Below, piece by piece: positions 32,496 through 42,241 of a DNA stretch of 64,000 nucleotides. Origin of the DNA: Pseudorhizobium flavum (GTDB lineage Bacteria; Pseudomonadota; Alphaproteobacteria; Rhizobiales; Rhizobiaceae); contig NZ_LR723674.1 in assembly GCF_902502825.2 (NCBI RefSeq), positions 1 to 64,000 on the forward strand, given 5' to 3'. The notes below the pieces were generated by a model that was given only the letters and a program-made list of their open reading frames with translations, was not told where the DNA came from and searched no databases. The translations under genes and the position numbers were made by a program. Each line of letters opens with the position of its first letter. The first letter of the stretch is position 1.

Positions 32496-34059
32496 GGGGC
32501 ACCCGCTTTCGATCTTGATGATCGCAGATGTCGGTTCTCTCTCTGCCTTTGTGCCGGCCCTTGCTTCTGCGTTTACACGAGAGCTTAGGGCTCATGTTCG
32601 ACTTCAACTGCAGTCGTCTCCGGCTGATGCTGCCCAAACCGCATTGGCGACGCTGCTTTCGCTGGAGAAGATGCTCTTACGCCGCAATCGGCCATGCTGG
32701 GCGGACAGGATTGCTCCCTCTTCCCTCAGAGAGTGGACTTCTCATAAGGCCGATGTTCCTATCTCTCTCATCGTAGATTTGACTAGCAAGCATCAGGATC
32801 ACGATCTTCCTGTGCTTCGCCCCGTATTCAACGGGGGCTTTGGTGAAGAGGCCTTAGCCTCCAGCGTCTTTTTCTCCGGTACGCCAAAGATCGAGATTAC
32901 GCTTCGGCGGACAGCGTCGAATTTGCCCGTGGTTCTGTGCGAAGGGACAGCGTCGCTGGAGGCTGCCACGGGCGTCGGTGGCGCGATGGAGGCGGTGTGG
33001 TCCCGCGCAGCCATGCTCATGGTTCAGGCAATCAGAAATAGGTTGAGTGTTGATCGGCACGAGCCCCTCCACACAGCTGGATCTAGTCCAGCGCCTTTGT
33101 CTATGCCTGCGGTCCTTCGCTACAGCATATCGGCAGTTGCTAAAGCTGCGGCGCAAGCAGCCTATACTCTTTGCTGCCACCGAGGTCACTGGCGCATCGG
33201 TTGGCGCTTCGCGGATACGTCTAATGATGTGTGGTCTCACCGGAGCCTTGCAGGGGTACGCTGGAACGTTCTGCAGGACCCGATTGATCATTTCTACGCG
33301 GATCCTTTTCCAGTCTTCTGGCACGGCAAAGACTATATCTTCTTCGAAGACCTCGACCACAAGACTGGCAAAGGTATCATTTCGGTAGTTGAGTTCGATT
33401 CTAGTGGCCGCCCTGGCACCGCCGTGCCTGTTCTAGAAGAGCCTTGGCACCTTTCCTATCCTTTCATGATCGAGGCGGAGGGCGAGCTGTGGATGATCCC
33501 TGAAGCATCCCAAAGTGGCCAAGTCACAGTTTATCGAGCTGCTAACTTCCCCTGGTCTTGGGAGCCTCATGCTGTACTGGTCTCCGGGACGGAGGCAGCA
33601 GACGCCACAATTGCCAACTATGGTGGCCGCCTATGGATGTTCGCAGTCGTCCGAAACGGGTTCGGGGGCTATTCTGATGCACTCTCCCTTTGGTCAGCCG
33701 ATCAGCTACTTGGTGACTGGCACCCCCATGAAATGAACCCCGTTCTGATAGACGATCGTTTGGCCCGCCCGGCCGGAGCCATGGTGGTCCGGGACGGGCA
33801 TCTGATGCGCCCTGTACAGGATTGTCGCAATGGTTATGGCGCTGCCTTGAGCCTCGCCCGGGTGACAATGTTGAATGATTCAAGTTTCAAACAGGTAGTC
33901 GAGACAGTTTTGGTACCCGGTACCAAAGCTTGGCCAGGTCACAAGGTGCACACGTTGAATAGTAGCGGCCGTTTGGAAGCCATAGACGGAGGTGTATTAC
34001 GCCCCAGATTTCCGATAGCTACCGAAGTGGCCAAATACATCTACCGTCCACAGGGCTAA
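32476..34059 (+). CDS. GINT1-N-like beta-propeller protein, probable glycosyltransferase
   Basis: A 527-residue protein. From about residue 240 it matches the N-terminal domain family of glucosamine inositolphosphorylceramide transferase: DPIDHFYADPFPVFWHGKDY, FFEDLDHKTGKG, WHLSYPFMIEAEGELWMIPE and WMFAVVRNG are repeated propeller-like blades. The first 200 residues start LSILMIADVGSLSAFVPALA and are not recognised, perhaps a formyltransferase-like or GT-like fold. Its start overlaps the GT4 gene, so the two are coupled. In bacteria such proteins occur in surface polysaccharide clusters. Catalysis is assumed from family, not shown. Confidence 0.7.
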   Translation: MSCGMNRGHPLSILMIADVGSLSAFVPALASAFTRELRAHVRLQLQSSPADAAQTALATLLSLEKMLLRRNRPCWADRIAPSSLREWTSHKADVPISLIVDLTSKHQDHDLPVLRPVFNGGFGEEALASSVFFSGTPKIEITLRRTASNLPVVLCEGTASLEAATGVGGAMEAVWSRAAMLMVQAIRNRLSVDRHEPLHTAGSSPAPLSMPAVLRYSISAVAKAAAQAAYTLCCHRGHWRIGWRFADTSNDVWSHRSLAGVRWNVLQDPIDHFYADPFPVFWHGKDYIFFEDLDHKTGKGIISVVEFDSSGRPGTAVPVLEEPWHLSYPFMIEAEGELWMIPEASQSGQVTVYRAANFPWSWEPHAVLVSGTEAADATIANYGGRLWMFAVVRNGFGGYSDALSLWSADQLLGDWHPHEMNPVLIDDRLARPAGAMVVRDGHLMRPVQDCRNGYGAALSLARVTMLNDSSFKQVVETVLVPGTKAWPGHKVHTLNSSGRLEAIDGGVLRPRFPIATEVAKYIYRPQG

Positions 34060-34187
34060 GGGGATTGCATGACGCCGGTCACCCCGTGAACTGCCCCCGC
34101 GCAAGTAGGGTCTACAATCTGCGCCGATTGACACACGTAACTCAGTTGCTGAACTGCTGAATTCAAGTATCAAGTCACTACGGGAGA

Positions 34188-35300
34188 TTAGTGCAGGCGT
34201 GGGGCGAGCTGACGCAACATATTCTTGAGCGGCTTAACGCGATGATAAACGGTCGCAATCGCTGCTCCTTTAAGGGTATTGGCGCTGGTGAAATTGCACA
34301 TAGGGATCTGAACCGCGCGGAAATCACTTTTATAGCCGGTATCTCCAATACCCATATCCAACATTGTTTGTCCCTCGTTGAATTGAGCTTGCATGGCATA
34401 GTAGTAAATCTGATTGCCAACAGAATATTTGCTGTACCGATCACGATCCGCACCGAGCTGAACAGCATGGAAGTGACGACCACCCATTAGGCCAAACAAA
34501 AAGCTAACAGGTTGGCCGTCAATGTAGCCTACATAGAGACCGGCCTCCCCAGAGCCGGCGCTTGCTATCGCGTACTCCAAGTAAAAGTCATAATAGAGAG
34601 GATCCTCAATCAGATCGCCCTCGAAGCGGCCCTCACGTACCCGTTTCAGAAAGGCGAACGCATCTCGAATACCCGTTTCATCTCGGACGCGTCGATGCTC
34701 ATAGGGGCCGAACTGCTGTTCAACCTGTCGGTACTGACGGGGCAACCGGTTGCTAATGGATTTGGCCAAGGTGCGACGCCAAGCATCGAGATCGGAGCCA
34801 AAGTCACAACGATAGGCGGCGTGCTCGCTAATTGACATCATCCCTTTTGGGAAAAGTCGACGCACATCAAAGCTATCGGCCCGCACCTTTCGGAACATTA
34901 CCAGGTCAGCCTCACCCACTAGCTCTGCAATACGTTTGAGATTCTCGGGATTCCTGGCGAGTCTGTCCAATACAGCGTTATTGGCAACTACCGCGTTATA
35001 ATCGCAGAGCCCAAAGTCGGCAGGCAAAATCATGGCAACGCCACGAACTCTTTGAATCACTAATGGCATAACCGCCACGAGTTGCCCACCGCCCACTCGT
35101 CTAGCCGTGATGGTGTATTGCTTAGCTGAAAGGCGAGGTGCCAGCTTCTGATTGAGCATCCCCATCCAAAGCGGAGCTTGAAAAGCAGTGGCGTTAGAGT
35201 GCGAATATAGCTCATGGTACTCAGGAGAGAGAAAATCGAATTCCGGCTCCACTTCAAGCTTCAGCTCTAGAATATCGGTCTGGCAATTAAGCATCAGCAT
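34188..35300 (-). CDS. FemAB/GNAT-like acyltransferase (polysaccharide-associated)
   Basis: A 370-residue protein of the Acetyltransf_6 type. An N-terminal GNAT-like half (about 20-160, ending MVFRK-like LVMFRKVRADSF) is followed by RRTLAKSISNRLPRQYRQVE, a basic segment common in this family, and a C-terminal GNAT half with AGLYVGYIDGQPVSFLFGL, VGNQIYYYAMQ and DMGIGDTGYKSDF. Such proteins (called CelD/BcsL or EpsM-like) acylate or aminoacylate polysaccharide precursors in the cytoplasm. It faces the GINT1-like gene and is divergent from a distant relative at 35752, suggesting two different modifications. Confidence 0.8.
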   Translation of the reverse strand: MLMLNCQTDILELKLEVEPEFDFLSPEYHELYSHSNATAFQAPLWMGMLNQKLAPRLSAKQYTITARRVGGGQLVAVMPLVIQRVRGVAMILPADFGLCDYNAVVANNAVLDRLARNPENLKRIAELVGEADLVMFRKVRADSFDVRRLFPKGMMSISEHAAYRCDFGSDLDAWRRTLAKSISNRLPRQYRQVEQQFGPYEHRRVRDETGIRDAFAFLKRVREGRFEGDLIEDPLYYDFYLEYAIASAGSGEAGLYVGYIDGQPVSFLFGLMGGRHFHAVQLGADRDRYSKYSVGNQIYYYAMQAQFNEGQTMLDMGIGDTGYKSDFRAVQIPMCNFTSANTLKGAAIATVYHRVKPLKNMLRQLAPRLH

Positions 35301-35751
35301 CGGGATACTCGCAAAAAATTTAGTGTCAGTTGGGCGTGGGCCGGCATAAGGCGAATGGAAACAGTACTGGCCGTGGTAAAATCCGCCAGAACATCAAAGG
35401 GATTCGCCTCCTCAAGAAAATTCTACGGCAGCCCTGCCCACAAGTGAAGGTTTGCCCATTTAAATGGTTAACTCCATCATTGCTCATTTATACCCGCCCT
35501 TCTTGCGAAGCAGATGGCGCGACGTGAAGTTTTTCCTCTAGAAAAAGTGGCCGAATAACTAGGTTGCTCTTATTCTAGTGAAAGTGATTATAAAAAATAA
35601 GCGGCGATTAAATATGTTCTCGTGGATGTGCGCGCGTATACATACGCACAATATTATTATCAGCTTAGGAATGAGAGCCCATAGCCAAGCTCTTCTCACG
35701 GAGAGAGAACCACGAGTGACACAAATTGGTAAGTTTATCACGAGAGGGTGA
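35301..35751. other. 451-bp divergent promoter region, AT-rich
   Basis: Separates two divergently transcribed GNAT-like genes. The stretch 35555-35665 is markedly AT-rich (for example gattataaaaaataagc). That is the type of DNA bound by MucR/Ros proteins, one of which is encoded at 26709-27158. No defined box was identified. Confidence 0.45.
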
Positions 35752-36858
35752 ATGCACTGCGGCAGAAGGGACATCAGAAACATGCTTGAGGTTGTGGATA
35801 CTCAGGAAAGGCTGGAGGAGATCAGGTTTGCGTGGGACGCTCTTGTTAAGCGAAGCTATTCATCGCTGCTCGATCACAACTGGATAGCTTCTAGCGCGAA
35901 GGCATTCTCAGCTATCGCCACACCGGCAATCTATCTTCTCTGGCAGGGTGACCAGATTCGTGCTGCAGCACCGCTTGGGCTTTTCCGTGAAGGGCTGAAC
36001 TACCGTCTACGCTTTATTGGCTACCTGCTGCGTGAGCCCAACGGCCTTCTCTTCAGCGACGAGGGTGCGCTTCAGGAGCTTGTTACCCATCTTTTTAATC
36101 AAGGGCGCCCCCTTGCTTTGGCGAGGCTACCATCCGGTGCGGCTGAGGAGAAGGTGTTACGAGCGACCTGTCCGCGCAGCTCGTTGATGATACGAGCTAA
36201 GGGTGGGTTCACTCATACCGCTCGTCTACCGAGCAGTGTTGACGCACTGGAAACGGAAATGTCTGCAAACGTGCGTAGCACTTTACGGCGTAAGCTCAAA
36301 CGGGCCCGGAAACTGGGTGAGGTAACGTTTACGGTACAGAGCCCTGATGCTGAAAACGTTGGGGGGCTTATCGACGAGCTGATCCGCATTGAAGGGGGTG
36401 GCTGGAAAGGTCGTAGAGGAACCGCAATCGCCTGCGACGCTACGCTAAGAGTTTTCTACCATGAGTTTAGTGCGCGCGCCGCAGCCAATGGCCGGCTTCG
36501 CATTTATCGTATGGCGATCGACGGTGCTACAATTGCTATACGACTGGGAGTGGTTGCGGACAACGCCCTGTACGAGTTGAAGATTGCTTTTGACGAGCAA
36601 TTCCGAGAATTGTCTCCGGGCCTTCTCCTTACCCATGAAACGCTTAAGCTTGAAATCGCTGAGGGGCTTACCCGCCATGAGTTTCTTGGCATGGCAGAAG
36701 ATTGGCAGAAGCACTGGCCGCTGGAACGTAAAGAGCAAGCTTCGTTTCGAAGCTATCCCCTTGACATGAGAGGGGCTATGGCCATCGGACATGATGTTTA
36801 TGACAAGGTGCGTAGGCGATACTCAGCAGCCGTTACTACAGCTATAGACAGGAATTGA
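35752..36858 (+). CDS. CelD/BcsL-type GNAT acyltransferase
   Basis: A 368-residue protein of the same broad family as the gene at 34188. RFAWDALVKRSYSSLLDHN, a GNAT-like first half with IRAAAPLGLFR, the basic helix SANVRSTLRRKLKRARKLGE, then IRIEGGGWKGRRG and GRLRIYRMAIDGATIAIRLG with YELKIAFDEQF form the acyl-donor and acceptor halves. ATG 35752 has GAGAGGG 4-5 bases upstream; ATG 35782 is an alternative. It probably N- or O-acylates a precursor of the locus polysaccharide. Confidence 0.8.
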   Translation: MHCGRRDIRNMLEVVDTQERLEEIRFAWDALVKRSYSSLLDHNWIASSAKAFSAIATPAIYLLWQGDQIRAAAPLGLFREGLNYRLRFIGYLLREPNGLLFSDEGALQELVTHLFNQGRPLALARLPSGAAEEKVLRATCPRSSLMIRAKGGFTHTARLPSSVDALETEMSANVRSTLRRKLKRARKLGEVTFTVQSPDAENVGGLIDELIRIEGGGWKGRRGTAIACDATLRVFYHEFSARAAANGRLRIYRMAIDGATIAIRLGVVADNALYELKIAFDEQFRELSPGLLLTHETLKLEIAEGLTRHEFLGMAEDWQKHWPLERKEQASFRSYPLDMRGAMAIGHDVYDKVRRRYSAAVTTAIDRN

Positions 36859-36865
36859 ACCGCTG

Positions 36866-37180
36866 GCGGTTTTGACTGCCGTCCGGCTGCGACGAGAACG
36901 ACCTAAGGAGCGGGCTCTTGGTCAACTTGGGCGTCCACAGCGCAGCGATCCAAGACCGCGACGGTTGACCTGCCGCAGAGGTCTTCAAGTCCATGGTGAA
37001 GCGATGGCCGTGTCTGCGCAGATGGCGGCTATACTGGCTCGAAGCTTAAGGTGCTGAAAAGGACAGGACGGTCTGCGCTGGAGATAGTCAAGCGAACGGA
37101 CAAGGCAAAGAGCTTTGAAGTGCTGCCGCGCAGATGGGTTGAGAAGAGGACTTTCGCGTGGCTTAGGCGATTCAGGCCTT
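36866..37180 (+). pseudogene. IS5-family transposase remnant
   Basis: Pieces of a DDE transposase C-terminus on the plus strand in shifting frames: LVNLGVHSAAIQDRDG near 36918, then CADGGYTGSKLKVLKR, and LEIVKRTDKAKSFEVLPRRW with VEKRTFAWLRRFR near 37078-37175. The last is the conserved R-W-V-x-E-R-T-F-A-W-L motif with the catalytic Glu. Stops and shifts separate the pieces and the N-terminal half is lost. It sits between the GNAT gene and the WecG-family gene. Confidence 0.82.
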
Positions 37181-37183
37181 TCG

Positions 37184-38059
37184 TTATCGAGAATAGCGTA
37201 GCAGGGCATAGACCGCCAAAGGATTGGTTATAAGGTATCGCAGGGTCAGGCGCCTCGGCTCGTTAACCATTCTATAGACCCACTCCAGGCCAATGCGCTG
37301 CATCCATTCCGGTGCTCTGGGATTTTTCCCGGAAAGGAAGTCAAAAAGGCCTCCTGAGGTCTTCACCAGACCAATACCTTGGAGGCTGTTAAGGTGGCGC
37401 CTTAAGAACAGCTGCTCGAGCGGGAAGCCAAGTCCGATCCACAAGATATCCGGTCGAGCGGCACGGATCTCCGCAACCACTTCCACTTCCTCTTCCTGGT
37501 TAAAGTATCCATTCCGACGCCCGGCAAACGTGAGATTTGGGTACAATCGGCGCATGGTGGCGACCGCTGCAGCGTTGACTGCTTCACTGCCTCCGAGAAA
37601 ATAAAAGCTCACAGAGGTCTCTTGTGCCCTTTGTGCAACCGCATGAACAAGATCCGTGGTCGCGACCCGCTCAGGGAGCGGCAGGTTGCAAAATAGCTTG
37701 GAGTAGTGGACCATAGGCATTCCGTCTGCATGGATCTGATCTGCCTCCAAAATCAAATTGCTGCAAGCCGGATTACGTATACACAGCGCCAGAACCTGGC
37801 CGTTTGCTGATGTCGAGTAAAAGGGCCGGATGTTCTTTCCACGTGCCCAAACCGCCTGCGTGATGAACCCATCTGCTGTTTCATCGATGGTCGTTTTAAC
37901 TATCGGCAGGCCTCCGACGACCGATCGTGGCCAGAGGTTCATTGGAGATGGAACACCGCCGTCGGAGCGCCATGTCTGTTGCAATGACAGTTTATTCACA
38001 ATCTCACGCAGCCCTTTACGTTTTAGAGCTGGTTTTAAAGCAGATATGACTGCGTCCAA
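37184..38059 (-). CDS. WecG/TagA/CpsF-family glycosyltransferase
   Basis: A 291-residue GT26 enzyme. GGLPIVKTTIDETADGF, YSTSANGQVLALC and LILEADQIHADGMPMV are the family's early blocks (the invariant D-G-x-P/G motif), followed by VSFYFLGGSEAV, RRNGYFNQEEE and PDILWIGLGFPLEQLFL. These enzymes transfer a sugar (ManNAcA, ManNAc or glucose-type) onto a lipid-linked precursor. The only start fitting the whole domain is a TTG at 38059; ATG-based starts would remove conserved sequence. It is downstream of the chain-length regulator on the same strand. Confidence 0.88.
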   Translation of the reverse strand: MDAVISALKPALKRKGLREIVNKLSLQQTWRSDGGVPSPMNLWPRSVVGGLPIVKTTIDETADGFITQAVWARGKNIRPFYSTSANGQVLALCIRNPACSNLILEADQIHADGMPMVHYSKLFCNLPLPERVATTDLVHAVAQRAQETSVSFYFLGGSEAVNAAAVATMRRLYPNLTFAGRRNGYFNQEEEVEVVAEIRAARPDILWIGLGFPLEQLFLRRHLNSLQGIGLVKTSGGLFDFLSGKNPRAPEWMQRIGLEWVYRMVNEPRRLTLRYLITNPLAVYALLRYSR

Positions 38060-38196
38060 AGTATATTCAAATTAGTTAGTTAACGCTCGGAACTTCCTCG
38101 CATGGCTTGGCGAACCGAACTCGTTAACTTTCTGCCCCAAAAGGCAGACACCGATTGGGTGTTAAAATGGTGTCATTGCGGTTCAGGAGAATTCGT

Positions 38197-39783
38197 TCAA
38201 GCGTGGCGCTCGTCCCAAGGTCTATCCCCAACTCTATCAGCTACACCCGGATGCGGTGATTGTGGCAAGAGAGATAAGAGCGAACCGGGCATCTTTTTTT
38301 GGGCGGGCGGTGGTTCAGGCTCTCGTGGCTCTGCATATGCAGGTACAGGCTTGGTAGGCGCGTAGATATCAGCTGCAATCCCAAAGGCGAGAACGCCCAG
38401 TGCGCCAAGAGTAAAGCCGACAGTGAAGCCAAACAAAGTAGCTTGAGGCAGGCTGGGAGGCCAGCTTCTGTTGCTTGGTGCAATTGGTGCCGAAATCACT
38501 CGAATATTTGTGGTGTCCACCTGCTGGCGCTCGGCTGTCAGACGCGCACGAGCGAGAAAAGCTTCATAGACTGCACTTCGGGCCGAAGCCTCCCTAGTCA
38601 ATTCGCGTAGCTTAATCTGCGCATCATTGCCGGTGAAGACATCTGTAGATACTTCCTTTACTTCCTTCTCAAGGGCTTCAACAATCGCTCTTGATTGGAT
38701 ATACTCGTTTTCAGCTGCTCTGGTTAGCCGCCCAAGTTCCGCGTCAATCTCTGACCGTAATGAATTCAATGCCTCTTGCATTGAGATCCGGCGCGGATGA
38801 CGTGGCCCGTAGATGTTTGTAAATTCATCAGATTGCCGTCTTAGCATCGCGTATTGTGTGCGTAGCGCCGAAAGGGTGGCAGATTGCATAGCATGGGAAT
38901 CGTTCCCGCCGGCGAGCATCTGATTATACCGGGATTGGGCGGCAATAAGGTGCTGGCGCGCTTCACGAAGCTGAGTATCAACCTGCGACATTGATCGGGT
39001 GCTTGCCAGTTCACCCTGGCTGGAGCGGAGATCGTTCTCCCGGCGGAATTTCTCTACCGCCTCCTCCGCCTCACTCACCCGTAGCTTCAATTCGGTCAAG
39101 CGCGCTATAAGTGAGGACGTCATTCGTCCGGCCCCGTCTGAATCAGCCGCGGTCAGTTCAGCCTTGAATTCTTCAATAAGCGCTTCAGATATTCGGATGG
39201 ATTTGCTTGCATCACTTGACCATACAGAAATGATGAGCACGAAAGATGTTTGATCTCGTCGCGCGCTTACGCGCCTCTGTAGCGCTTCAAGCGCTATAAT
39301 GGCGGGATCTATTGAAGGCGGCTCCTCGGAACGGAAGGGGAGGAGCTGAAACCCAGGGGCGGGTACAAATTCTCTGTCATCTGTGAGATCAAGTCGGTCA
39401 ATTACGCGAGCAAGAACATTTCGTGACAAAAGCGTCTGAAGCTTGCTATCTGCGTTCAGAAGCAGCGCCTCTCGCTGGTCGGCACGCTCGTACAAATCGT
39501 CGCTGACAATTTGAAGCCCTGCCGGATCGATAAGCACCTCACTGGTGACGGTGTAGCGGGGAGGGGTAATGACGTTAAAAATTACCCCTAGGAACATGCC
39601 TCCCAATGCACAGGCAAGGATCCACCGAAACTTTGTGCGCAGCCAATAATAAAGACGCCGCAGATCGATCTGCAGATAATTACTCAATCCCTGTTCGGGC
39701 AACGTGGGTATTTGTCTGGTAGCTTCAGCCGGCACGTTAACCTTGACCCTTACAGCGTTCAGATAAGAGGCCAACTTATTCAC
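38197..39783 (-). CDS. Wzz/GumC-type polysaccharide co-polymerase
   Basis: A 528-residue inner-membrane protein. A membrane span at about 52-72 (WILACALGGMFLGVIFNVIT) is followed by PPRYTVTSEVLIDP, the conserved Wzz entry, a long periplasmic coiled coil (about 230-420, for example EAEEAVEKFRRENDLRSSQG) and a second span near 475-500 (LFGFTVGFTLGALGVLAFGI) preceded by PSLP. The tail is Pro-rich and has no Walker-type tyrosine kinase, so this is the PCP-2 type lacking a fused kinase. It sets chain length and spans to the export channel. GTG start at 39783; divergent from the ligase/polymerase gene. Confidence 0.9.
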   Translation of the reverse strand: MNKLASYLNAVRVKVNVPAEATRQIPTLPEQGLSNYLQIDLRRLYYWLRTKFRWILACALGGMFLGVIFNVITPPRYTVTSEVLIDPAGLQIVSDDLYERADQREALLLNADSKLQTLLSRNVLARVIDRLDLTDDREFVPAPGFQLLPFRSEEPPSIDPAIIALEALQRRVSARRDQTSFVLIISVWSSDASKSIRISEALIEEFKAELTAADSDGAGRMTSSLIARLTELKLRVSEAEEAVEKFRRENDLRSSQGELASTRSMSQVDTQLREARQHLIAAQSRYNQMLAGGNDSHAMQSATLSALRTQYAMLRRQSDEFTNIYGPRHPRRISMQEALNSLRSEIDAELGRLTRAAENEYIQSRAIVEALEKEVKEVSTDVFTGNDAQIKLRELTREASARSAVYEAFLARARLTAERQQVDTTNIRVISAPIAPSNRSWPPSLPQATLFGFTVGFTLGALGVLAFGIAADIYAPTKPVPAYAEPREPEPPPAQKKMPGSLLSLLPQSPHPGVADRVGDRPWDERHA

Positions 39784-39919
39784 TGTTGCTTAAGGGATCG
39801 TAAGCAGGTGGTTAACACTTTGTTAGACAACATGGTTAATGATCGTAGCGATCTGACATTAACTGCTGTTGACGCGGCTGAGGGCGCGCCGTGTCCTGCA
39901 GGATCATTACGGCCTTGCC

Positions 39920-41170
39920 ATGCGTTTGCGGCTTATTGCGCTGACCTTCTACCTGTTGGTTCTTTTGTCTATTTGGTCTCCGACCGAAGAGCTTCCGTCT
40001 TGGATAGAGTTTGCACGTTATGTTATTTTCCTGCTCCTGTCAGGAACTATCATCATCTCAACGTTCTCTCTGACGGGGATGCGGACGCCGAAAGGCATCG
40101 AGGCCGAACTGGTCGCTCTCTTCGTTATTTATTTTGGGATTTCGGCTTTTTGGGGCGCACAGCATCCGGACAGCTATATCAAAAGCCTATTGCTACTCAA
40201 TGCTGGGTTAACCTCAGTGGCTATTGCAGTTGCATTGCCTTTGGAACAAACCCTCCGCATCATATTCTTGGGGTTGGTAACCCTTATGATTCTTTCGCTG
40301 ATTACAATTGTCTTTTTTCCAGGGACAGGAATTGAGAACAGTTGGAAGCATGCAGGAAAGTGGAGAGGCATTGTCGGGCAAAAAAATGGCTTTGGTACGC
40401 TGGCGGCCTTTTCCTTCGTCGCGGCGGTTGCCTTGCCACTTAAACACCGGACAAGTCCAAGCCACCAGTGGCTGTCCTTGGTGGGCAGGATTGGCTTCGC
40501 CCTGCTAAGCCTCATATCGCTTTATATGGCAGGGTCGCGGGGAAGTCTGCTGATCTCAGCGATCGGTATAATCTCACTCCTGATTTCCCAAATGCCCAAG
40601 ATTGTACAGCGAGCGGCACTGGTCGGAGCTGTGGTTATTACCCTTCCCCTTTTCAATATTGTTTTGTCAACCATTGAAGTGGACGCAGATAAAGTCGGTG
40701 TTGCAGGCGTAGTGGTGGATACGGACAGTCGAATAAAACTCTGGCGTTTTGGGTTCGAGCAGATGGCTGAACGGGAGCTATTCGGTGTGGGGCTAGCCAG
40801 CTTCTGGACTGAAGAACGTAAGACCCAATTCAGCGATGCTAATGGCTGGGTACTTGATAACTTCCATAACGGTTATATCACAGTTCTCGTTGAGACGGGC
40901 GTAATTGGCCTATTGCTTTACTTGTTCGCGTTTGGCGCACTCTACCTGCTTTTGATCGTCTCGATAGGCGCGATCCGCGACAGATATCTTGCTTTGGTCT
41001 TCGCCTACACCAACATGTTCACCGTCATCAATTTAGTAGAGAATGAAATCGGCCGCTCAACGTCTCTTTTAATCTTTATCTTTCTGATCATCGCCTTCTC
41101 TTTGAGAGAACATGTCAGACAACAGTTAGCTGCGCGCACCTCTTTGACGGTCCTTACGCCGCATCATTAA
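39920..41170 (+). CDS. O-antigen ligase / Wzy-like polymerase
   Basis: A 416-residue membrane protein with about twelve spans. The long periplasmic loop with DTDSRIKLWRFGFEQMAE, LFGVGLASFW and NFHNGYITVLVETGVIGLLL is the O-antigen_lig (Wzy_C) signature, where the His and Arg residues act in chain joining. It either polymerises repeat units (Wzy) or ligates chains. The presence of a flippase and a Wzz protein in the same locus favours a polymerase. ATG 39920 starts the first membrane helix; an upstream TTG frame adds 17 unlikely residues. The 3' end overlaps the convergent acyltransferase gene by about 45 bases. Confidence 0.87.
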   Translation: MRLRLIALTFYLLVLLSIWSPTEELPSWIEFARYVIFLLLSGTIIISTFSLTGMRTPKGIEAELVALFVIYFGISAFWGAQHPDSYIKSLLLLNAGLTSVAIAVALPLEQTLRIIFLGLVTLMILSLITIVFFPGTGIENSWKHAGKWRGIVGQKNGFGTLAAFSFVAAVALPLKHRTSPSHQWLSLVGRIGFALLSLISLYMAGSRGSLLISAIGIISLLISQMPKIVQRAALVGAVVITLPLFNIVLSTIEVDADKVGVAGVVVDTDSRIKLWRFGFEQMAERELFGVGLASFWTEERKTQFSDANGWVLDNFHNGYITVLVETGVIGLLLYLFAFGALYLLLIVSIGAIRDRYLALVFAYTNMFTVINLVENEIGRSTSLLIFIFLIIAFSLREHVRQQLAARTSLTVLTPHH

Positions 41171-42241
41171 CATGAAGCCCTTCGAACCATCTCTAAGTGG
41201 AAAGCTGTCGCGGCTACCTCTGGCTAGTTTTCGACCAAAGTTGATAAAGGGTCTCTCGATCAGGCGGTTAAGGAAGACTCCTAAAGCGAGGCTGAAGGAG
41301 TAACTAAGCGCAAAAGAGAGGGCCCAGTTCGGGTCGTCCGTAAAACGGCTGAGAATGAGGACAACAACATTGATTACAAGTACATGGGTCAGGTAAACGG
41401 CATACGTCAGGCGACCCGCTCGCACAAAGGGATTAAACTCTAAGACTGCTTTGATCCTCGTCGTGCCTCCGCTGAGCCAAATCGATCCGATGAAGAGGGC
41501 AGCGCTCATCGATATAGCGATGTTCCACAAGAATGGGTGAGGCTGTATAAGTGAAAGAAGGTAAGCACCAAGTACGAGAGCAAGCGTAACAGGTTGCGTT
41601 GCGCTTCCCTTTAATGATTGCCGACAGGCGGGACTCCTCCATGCCATGAAGGCGGCCATCGCTCCGAAGCCTAATCCAGCATAACCTCGAAGGAGAAGCC
41701 CCCAGGCGAAAGCGGGCACCATTAGTAGGCATATTGACAGAAAAAGAAACGGAATGGCCAGGCGTTTTCCTAGTATGAGCAGTGGGAGTAGAAGCGGCCA
41801 TAAAACGTAGAACTTTTCTTCAATGCCCAACGTCCACGAGTGCCCGAACAACAACCCATCTTGATGGTTCATGTATTCACCGTTGAAGGTTGAAAAATAC
41901 ACAAACCCGGATAAGAAATTGTCCACTTCAGCTGTGTTGCCAAGGACCACAGATAACGTAACAGCAGCTGCTCCGTATAGCGAAATCGTCAAAGCATAAA
42001 GAGGAATGATCCTAAAGAAGCGCCTTACGTAAAAGGCTCGGAGGTCAAGGCGACCGTGCTCATTCCATTCGTCGAGAAGAAGAGTTGTTATCAACCAGCC
42101 GCTGAGAGCAAAGAAGACGTCAACTCCGACAGAGCCATTTATGAACCACGGGGTGTCTTTCACATGGGCGGCAACTGTAAATACAACACAAACAGCCCTG
42201 ATACCGTCGAGGGCGGGGTGGTACGACGCAGATTGCTTCAT
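41126..42241 (-). CDS. Acyltransferase 3 family protein (OafA-like)
   Basis: A 371-residue protein with about ten spans. YHPALDGIRAVCVVFTVAAH contains the R-A and catalytic His motif and GVDVFFALSGWLIT the F-F-x-x-S-G motif; FYVRRFFRIIPLYALT is the family's R-R-x-x-R-I-x-P segment. These are hallmarks of membrane O-acyltransferases such as OafA and Nod factor or exopolysaccharide acetylases. The ATG at 42241 has GAGG 8 bases upstream. It likely acetylates the polysaccharide of this locus. Different from the acyltransferase at 18845. Confidence 0.9.
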   Translation of the reverse strand: MKQSASYHPALDGIRAVCVVFTVAAHVKDTPWFINGSVGVDVFFALSGWLITTLLLDEWNEHGRLDLRAFYVRRFFRIIPLYALTISLYGAAAVTLSVVLGNTAEVDNFLSGFVYFSTFNGEYMNHQDGLLFGHSWTLGIEEKFYVLWPLLLPLLILGKRLAIPFLFLSICLLMVPAFAWGLLLRGYAGLGFGAMAAFMAWRSPACRQSLKGSATQPVTLALVLGAYLLSLIQPHPFLWNIAISMSAALFIGSIWLSGGTTRIKAVLEFNPFVRAGRLTYAVYLTHVLVINVVVLILSRFTDDPNWALSFALSYSFSLALGVFLNRLIERPFINFGRKLARGSRDSFPLRDGSKGFMLMMRRKDRQRGARS

